A DNA stretch of 64,000 nucleotides from Bisporella sp. PMI_857 (Eukaryota; Ascomycota; Leotiomycetes; Helotiales; Helotiaceae), in the NCBI GenBank assembly GCA_021307315.1, contig JAJSPD010000073.1, forward strand, positions 151,982 to 215,981. Direction: 5' to 3'. Made by a program: the position numbers and the translations under genes. A model generated the notes under the pieces. The model was not told where the DNA came from, made no database searches, and was given only the letters and a program-made list of their open reading frames with translations. Of this stretch, positions 59,237 through 64,000 are shown in pieces (position 1 is the stretch's first letter; each line of letters starts with the position of its first letter).

Positions 59237-62200
59237 TTACTCGACTTGCAATACTCGAATTATCCGCTGCAGATCTTTTACCCATACCACATTCAGTTGT
59301 GTTTCTGGCACTATATCTGAATCCACACTAGACAGTACTGAACTCAAAGAACACTTTCTACGCCGAGTTCCTGGCACTATATCTGAATCCACACTAGACA
59401 GCGCTGACCTCAAAGAATACCTTCTACGCTGAGTTCCTGGCACTATATCCAGCTGAGTTTCTGGCACCATATCTGAATCTACACTAGACAGCATTGAACT
59501 CAAAGAACACCTTCTACGCTGAGTTCCCGGCACTATATCCGGCTGAGTTTCTGGCACCATATCTGAATCTACACTAGACAGCATTGAACTCAAAGAACAC
59601 CTTCTACGCTGAGTTCCTGGCACTATATCCGGCTGAGTTTCTGGCACTATATCTGAATCTACACTAGACAGCACTGAACTCAAAGAACACCTACGCTGAG
59701 TTCCTGGCACTGTATCCAGCTGAGTTTCTGGCACTATATCTGAATCCACACTAGACAGCACTGAGCTTAAAGAATACTCTCTTCTTTGTTGAGCCGCGTT
59801 TTCGATATCTTGAGTTATTGTTCTTATATCTAACAACCGTTGTTCAGCTATTCGAATAGACTCTGACGTACCAGGCCGCGCGGATAGAAATCCAGATAGA
59901 GATCCCGATAAGAAAAGGTTATTTGTGTTAGCCCTTGATAATTCAGCAGCTGCAGATTGCTCTAATGCGCGCCGAGCTACAGTTCTTGCTAAGTTATTGT
60001 CTTTTGCTTTCTGAGCTTCGATATATAACAGTGGATCCGTAGAGCTTAAGTCTGTCGATGACTCTGTTCCGGTTAGTCGTACGGAAGCTTGATTTTCCAT
60101 TCGAAGCGTAGTATACTTGGCTTCTACTAAAGCAACCAAAGATTGTAAGTAATCTATCAAATCGTTGCAGTTCGTATTCTTATATAGCCAATCTGAAATA
60201 TCCGGAATGATTTTCATCAACTCCGAAAAGCTCAAAGTATCCCAACATACATTGTTAACACTTTTGACAGAGTACAAGTTCGCCAGTTGCCACGCAATAC
60301 TATGGCTAATAAAAGCAGTAGACGTAAGTGGAACTCGGCGTGATCGATCTTTCCAGACCAACTGAGCATGCTGCAATGCCCACACTTCTATCAACTCTAA
60401 AGCAATTCCAGATCTTGATCCTTTAACAGGTCGTTTAACTGAACTGACAACTGGTGGAAAAGCAGTTGAAAAGGGCATTAAACTCGGATTGCAACCACTA
60501 CAGCATGTTTCTTTTGAAACCGATGTTTGACTTTGATTTCTTACAAGGTTCTCCTGCAAGTATTCTAGAAAAGGTGCTCTTTTGCATGACCGATTACAAA
60601 TGTCTCTCCAAATCAAAGGTAAGTCCGCTCGTTTTTCAGCTTCTTGCTTGCTCCAATATTTAACTTTAGGTAAGTTCAAATCTACTGTAGACCTTTCGGA
60701 AGCAACTGTTCTTACAGAAGCTATACTTTCATTATCGCTATCCTGGCAACTATCATACGTTTGGCTGACGTTCAATTTTGTAGATTGCAACTGAGTCGAT
60801 CGGGTTCTGAAAGTACGCCGACTATTTGGAGTCATGTTTCGAGAAGTTTTAGGTCGTTGTGCTACTGTATTAGTTGGAGTTGGAGTTGCAGTTGCAGTAT
60901 CCGAAACAGTAGGCCTGTTACAGCCTTCAGAATCGAATCCCCAGTGTGGAAGATAAATATAAGCTTGACTAGTTTGACCTTCTCCTCGTCCACCACGGCC
61001 AATTCGTTGCCACAAATCTGCTGGATCAAAACTTATAGGGAAATTCCAGCAAACAACTCGAGCTACATCTTTAATGTTTACTCCCATTCCTAGAGAAGTG
61101 GTCGCTACCATAATGCGAATAGCCGAGAATGGCTTTTCGAACTCTTGATATCGGTAAGATTGATCGTGCTGGCTAACTCGAGAAGAAAAGCTTTGTACAA
61201 CGTTCAAAACAGACAAATTGCTATCGACTGACTTTGCACTAGAATAGTGATTACGCAATAATGATTTGGACTTTTCGAGCAATGCCGACCGGAGAATATC
61301 TACCAGTTTTGTTCCATATCGAATGCTATCAATAAAAACAATTGTTTTCGGTATTGCTTCAAGCGTAGCTCGAACACTGGAAACTGCATTGTCAAGAAGC
61401 CAATACAACGGCTTATACGATTGAAGAGTTCCTTTCAATATTGGCATAGTATGCAAAGTAATATCTGGTCGATCAATAGAAGTTCTAATTACTTCAGTCT
61501 GACCAGGATTGTCTCCAATAGTACGAAATCCCGCATTTGTTAATACAGACTTTTCTGATATCTGATCCAAAGTTGCAGTACATCCGAACCATACTATATC
61601 TTGCCGCAGAATCGATCTGAGTTGGCCAAGCATAGCGAAAGCGAATCTAAAGTTGTCTCCCCATTGTTTTACCAAATGGCATTCGTCAATCGCAACTAAG
61701 CCTACTCGACTTTGAAACGACGGATCTTTTAATATTTCTCGAAAAGACTGTAAAGATACTTGTTCAGGATTGAGCAAAATGTGAGTATACACTCCTTTTG
61801 AAATCTCCATCAACAATTTCTTGTGATTTCTTTTAGTATCAGCAGTTACTAAACAAGGTTTAGCTCCGGGCAACTGTGCAATATCTGCTAATTGTTCTTC
61901 GCCCAACTTGTTTAATGGAACAATTTGCAACGTTATTTTAGACGTAAAAATAGAATAAGCATAGAAAATCAAGCTTTTGCCAAACCCAGTTCGAGCAATT
62001 AACAGTGTATCGCTTTTGCCGAATATCAGACGTCGAAGAACACGAACTTGCTCGAAGCGAGGACTAAAACCTATAGAACTTTCCGGATGTGAAATACAAA
62101 GGATACGCTGAAGACACCGTTCTATAACGGCTTCTTGGAACTCTACCAAGTTCTCCGCTGCAGCTTCAAATACAATTGCCGGAAGGTCGGAAAGAGGCAG

Positions 62201-62335
62201 TGTAACAATTCGATCAATTGTATTTTGAAAAGAAAGCGCAGCAGATTCGCTGGGCAAATGGGCTCGTTTTCTATACCATTTAGTCCTTCTATCTTTCGTT
62301 AGGCCTTTTTGGTGTTGTTTTGCTGACTTAGCCAT
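59237..62335 (-). CDS. RecQ-like superfamily II DNA helicase of the transposon
   Basis: One uninterrupted exon. ATG at 62333-62335 gives 1,032 residues (MAKSAKQHQKGL...); the frame stays open to 62413, but that extension only translates the CCAAT repeat, so I rejected it. Motif I is ARTGFGKS (about 114-121), motif II DECH (217-220), motif III GCTAT (251-255), motif IV KTIVFIDS, motif V ATTSLGMGVN and motif VI QRIGRGGR (443-450). After that a Cys cluster CNRSC...CCSGC resembles the RecQ zinc-binding region with an RAPFLEYL helix between. The C-terminal 170 residues hold about six copies of a Ser/Asp-rich repeat (SSVLSSVDSDIVPETQ). All catalytic motifs are intact. Similar helicases occur in subtelomeres and in Academ-type transposons; here the context says transposon. 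It probably unwinds DNA during movement or copy-number control (inference). Confidence 0.93.
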   Translation of the reverse strand: MAKSAKQHQKGLTKDRRTKWYRKRAHLPSESAALSFQNTIDRIVTLPLSDLPAIVFEAAAENLVEFQEAVIERCLQRILCISHPESSIGFSPRFEQVRVLRRLIFGKSDTLLIARTGFGKSLIFYAYSIFTSKITLQIVPLNKLGEEQLADIAQLPGAKPCLVTADTKRNHKKLLMEISKGVYTHILLNPEQVSLQSFREILKDPSFQSRVGLVAIDECHLVKQWGDNFRFAFAMLGQLRSILRQDIVWFGCTATLDQISEKSVLTNAGFRTIGDNPGQTEVIRTSIDRPDITLHTMPILKGTLQSYKPLYWLLDNAVSSVRATLEAIPKTIVFIDSIRYGTKLVDILRSALLEKSKSLLRNHYSSAKSVDSNLSVLNVVQSFSSRVSQHDQSYRYQEFEKPFSAIRIMVATTSLGMGVNIKDVARVVCWNFPISFDPADLWQRIGRGGRGEGQTSQAYIYLPHWGFDSEGCNRPTVSDTATATPTPTNTVAQRPKTSRNMTPNSRRTFRTRSTQLQSTKLNVSQTYDSCQDSDNESIASVRTVASERSTVDLNLPKVKYWSKQEAEKRADLPLIWRDICNRSCKRAPFLEYLQENLVRNQSQTSVSKETCCSGCNPSLMPFSTAFPPVVSSVKRPVKGSRSGIALELIEVWALQHAQLVWKDRSRRVPLTSTAFISHSIAWQLANLYSVKSVNNVCWDTLSFSELMKIIPDISDWLYKNTNCNDLIDYLQSLVALVEAKYTTLRMENQASVRLTGTESSTDLSSTDPLLYIEAQKAKDNNLARTVARRALEQSAAAELSRANTNNLFLSGSLSGFLSARPGTSESIRIAEQRLLDIRTITQDIENAAQQRREYSLSSVLSSVDSDIVPETQLDTVPGTQRRCSLSSVLSSVDSDIVPETQPDIVPGTQRRRCSLSSMLSSVDSDMVPETQPDIVPGTQRRRCSLSSMLSSVDSDMVPETQLDIVPGTQRRRYSLRSALSSVDSDIVPGTRRRKCSLSSVLSSVDSDIVPETQLNVVWVKDLQRIIRVLQVE
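59322..59772 (-). repeat. tandem repeats encoding the helicase C-terminus
   Basis: About six imperfect copies of a 60-90-bp unit lie head to tail in the frame of the helicase and encode SSVLSSVDSDIVPETQ with LDIVPGTQRRR linkers. Unit lengths vary in steps of 3, keeping the frame open. Confidence 0.9.
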
Positions 62336-62362
62336 AGCTGAGGAACAGACTTCTACCTCACC

Positions 62363-62909
62363 AGCGAGGATACGCGATCTGATTGGCTCACAAAGGTTGA
62401 CAAGAGTCCACAAAGGTTGCAGTGCAGAACGTTGAAAGCCAGCGAGGATACGCGCGATCTGATTGGCTCACAAAGGTCGACAAAGGTTGACAGAGGTTGC
62501 GGTGCAGGATGTTGAGAGCCAGCAGGATACGCGCGATCTAATTGGCTCACAAAAGTCGACAAAGGTTGACAGAGGTTGACAGAGGTTACGGTGCAGGACG
62601 TTGAAAGCCAGCGAGGATACACGCGATCTGATTGGCTCACAAAGGTCGACAAAGGTCGACAAAGGCTACGGTGCAGGACGTTGAAAGCCAGCGAGGATAC
62701 ACGCGATCTGATTGGCTCACAAAGGTCGACAAAGGTCGACAAAGGCTACGGTGCAGGACGTTGAAAGCCAGCGAGGATACACGCGATCTGATTGGCTCAC
62801 AAAGGTCGACAAAGGTCGACAAAGGTTGCGGTGCAGGACGTTGAGAGCCAGCGAGGATACGCGCGATCTGATTGGCTCACAAAGGTCGACAAAGGTCGAC
62901 AAAGGCTAG
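62363..62909 (-). repeat. 80-bp tandem array, seven copies, 5' of the helicase
   Basis: About seven near-identical units of about 80 bp, each with GATCTGATTGGCTCACAAAGG, one to three GTCGACAAAG/TTGACAGAGG units and GTGCAGGACGTTGARAGCCAG. On the helicase strand every unit presents AGCCAATCAGATCGCG, that is a CCAAT box. The array ends about 28 bp before the helicase ATG. Frames reading through it (MSTFVDLCEPIRSRV) are products of the repeat and not genes. It is likely the helicase promoter or an element-specific binding array. Confidence 0.93.
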
Positions 62910-62984
62910 AATCCCTTTTATCTGGATCACAATAGCTAACAATTGCAACAAACAGACAACAAGCGCAACTGCGGGGCTTGAATC

Positions 62985-63640
62985 ACTTTACCTCTCCTTC
63001 GCGACTACCAACGCAATACACCTTCCTTCAATAAACAACCAGGTATTCAAAGGTGGCACTGCTTGGAGACCTTCCACCTATAAGGAATAATTGATACAGA
63101 TAGTGGTTGTTGAATAATCGACAACGAGGGCCGAAAAACGCGTCTCAAACCACCTCTACCCTCCTTCGCGATTCCCAACGCAATATGCCTTCTTTTAATA
63201 TACAATCAAGTATTTAAAGTGGGCACTGCTTCGGAGACCTTCAGCGTACAAGGAATACTTGATACAGGTGGTGTGAAAAATCGACAACAATGGCCGAAAC
63301 ACGCTTCTCGAACCAATTTTACCCCTCCTTCGCGATTACCAACGCAATACACTTCTTCAATAAAAACCAGGTATTCAAAGTGGCACTGCTTAGGAGACCT
63401 TCCACTATAAGGAATAATTGATACAGATAGTGGTTGTTGAATAATCGACAACGAGGGCCGAAAAACGCGTCTCAACCTCTACCCCTCCTTCGGATTCCCA
63501 ACGCAATACACTTTCTTTCAATAAACGACCTAGTATCCAAAATGGCACTGTTTTCAAAGACCCTCCACGTATAAGTATTAGATAATTGAGTGCGTGGTTG
63601 TTGAATGATCGATAGCGTTCGATTGACCTTCGATTGAGCC
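62985..63640. repeat. four tandem copies of a roughly 165-bp unit
   Basis: Units beginning CTCCTTCGCGA at about 62993, 63161, 63326 and 63486 (the last as CTCCTTCGGAT) share ACCAACGCAATACACC, TTCAATAAACAACC, GGCACTGCTTGGAGACCTTCCAC and a CGACAACGAGGGCCGAAA tail, with 10-25 percent divergence. They lie between the 80-bp array and the right end, on no gene. Confidence 0.88.
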
Positions 63641-63849
63641 CGACCTCGATCACTTTTGAAACCCGATTTTTTGCGTTCGACGCTGTAGTTCACCTTTTAT
63701 TAGCCAATTGAACCATTTAAATTGTAATAATTATAAATTTAACTTTATCTAGCTTTATGATCCGGCATTTAAATGAAGATGCGTTGTGAGATTGTAGTAG
63801 TCAATTGAAAATTGTCAAAAAGTCAGAAATTTCATTGTTACCACTAAAA

Positions 63850-63960
63850 CGATCCCCATTTGACCTCAGACGCTTCGCTGACGCTCGCAACCAAATAGGC
63901 TTAGTTTGGAAATTTTAAGTGGATCGCTTGGCAGCGAAGCGACTGAGTAAACTGAGATAA
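63850..63960 (-). repeat. right terminal and subterminal inverted repeat
   Basis: The outermost CTGAGATAA is the inverse of the left TTATCTCAG. CCATTTGACCTCAGAC (63856-63871) is the inverse of the left subterminal 16-mer. Between them CGCTTCGCTG (63871-63880) and CAGCGAAGCG (63932-63941) form a local inverted repeat, so this end can also fold. Confidence 0.82.
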
Positions 63961-63968
63961 CCACCAAG
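63961..63968 (+). repeat. right 8-bp target-site duplication CCACCAAG
   Basis: Identical to 53275-53282. It is followed by 32 bases of flank to the window end; the inferred empty site is GTTACCACCAAGAGTT. Confidence 0.85.
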
Positions 63969-64000
63969 AGTTAAAAGCGATTGGTCTATTAGACACGTGA

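Larger units (their letters stand above)
53283..63960. mobile_element. 10.7-kb TIR transposon with helicase and DUF6589-like gene
   Basis: The element starts TTATCTCAG and ends CTGAGATAA, so the nine terminal bases are perfect inverted repeats. The next positions share a CTCAG after a 4-base gap. Further in, GTCTGAGGTCAAATGG (53397-53412) recurs exactly in inverted orientation (63856-63871). Both ends are flanked by the direct octamer CCACCAAG. Inside are a minus-strand superfamily II helicase, a broken plus-strand DUF6589-like gene, a GC-rich island with a Cys-rich frame, several tandem arrays and a dispersed CCAAT-containing repeat. Terminal inverted repeats plus an 8-bp duplication identify a cut-and-paste (class II) transposon. 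Academ/AcademH elements are known to carry a superfamily II helicase and are the closest concept I know; hAT and Zisupton-type elements also make 8-bp duplications. Classification is inference; the ends are direct observation. Confidence 0.88.

Noticed and set aside
59237..62335. Subtelomere-linked helicase (telomere near the window end)
   Set aside because: No TTAGGG array is present, and the gene sits inside clear terminal inverted repeats with a target-site duplication.
62353..62909. Overlapping frames on both strands reading MSTFVDLCEPIRSRV and similar
   Set aside because: They are translations of the 80-bp repeat; each unit adds the same peptide and no frame has gene-like ends.
62363..62909. 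CRISPR-like spaced array
   Set aside because: Units are contiguous and nearly identical with no unique spacers, in a eukaryotic genome; it is a tandem repeat.
53283..63960. Starship giant element or Helitron
   Set aside because: No DUF3435 tyrosine recombinase, no Rep-helicase fusion or CTRR end; terminal inverted repeats and an 8-bp duplication contradict both.

Overview
The window is nuclear DNA from a filamentous ascomycete. The reasons are many short GT-AG introns of about 40-130 nt with CTAAC-type branch sites, and fungal families such as an Adp1-type ABC transporter, DUF7918, 2EXR, Ric8, Spc7, a hydrophobin and a rhamnogalacturonan acetylesterase. Several plant-cell-wall and secreted enzymes, and the general look of the proteins, suggest a Leotiomycete-like plant-associated fungus. 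The sequence alone does not prove the class. Left to right, 0-20 kb carries the 3' part of an ABCG transporter (cut by the left edge), a zincin-like metallopeptidase pseudogene, a GH16 glucanase, a secreted alpha/beta hydrolase, a secreted endonuclease/exonuclease/phosphatase protein, a 2EXR-domain pseudogene, a zinc alcohol dehydrogenase and a small charged protein. These genes are separated by long AT-rich gaps.

From 22 to 50 kb the region is gene-dense and mostly housekeeping or regulatory: a Kelch/BTB protein (Mds3/Ral2-like), a 1-Cys peroxiredoxin, an MFS drug transporter next to a trichodiene-oxygenase-like P450 with an altered heme motif, an SRPK-related kinase, the G-alpha chaperone/GEF Ric8, a DUF7918 protein, rhamnogalacturonan acetylesterase, the kinetochore scaffold Spc7/KNL1, and ribosomal protein uS17 (S11). 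I solved exon structures by phase matching for GH16, ADH, peroxiredoxin, MFS, P450, kinase, Ric8, RGAE, Spc7, S11 and a hydrophobin at 52 kb.

The last 10.7 kb (53283-63960) is the most striking part. It is a complete-looking class II transposable element: termini TTATCTCAG / CTGAGATAA in inverted orientation, a 16-nt exact subterminal inverted repeat, and a perfect 8-bp direct repeat CCACCAAG immediately outside both ends (target-site duplication). It carries an intact superfamily II RecQ-like helicase on the minus strand, a broken DUF6589-like gene on the plus strand, and a GC-rich island with a Cys-rich ORF and two near-identical tandem introns. The whole element is peppered with a short repeat containing TTTGTGAGCCAATCA (a CCAAT box), which becomes an 80-bp tandem array directly upstream of the helicase start. 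It most resembles helicase-bearing DNA transposons of the Academ/AcademH kind, but I cannot confirm that without searches.

Two pseudogenes in the left half (2.9-5.4 kb and 15.9-16.6 kb) and the DUF6589-like gene are interrupted by stop codons, nearly all explicable by C-to-T change, which fits RIP-type mutation.
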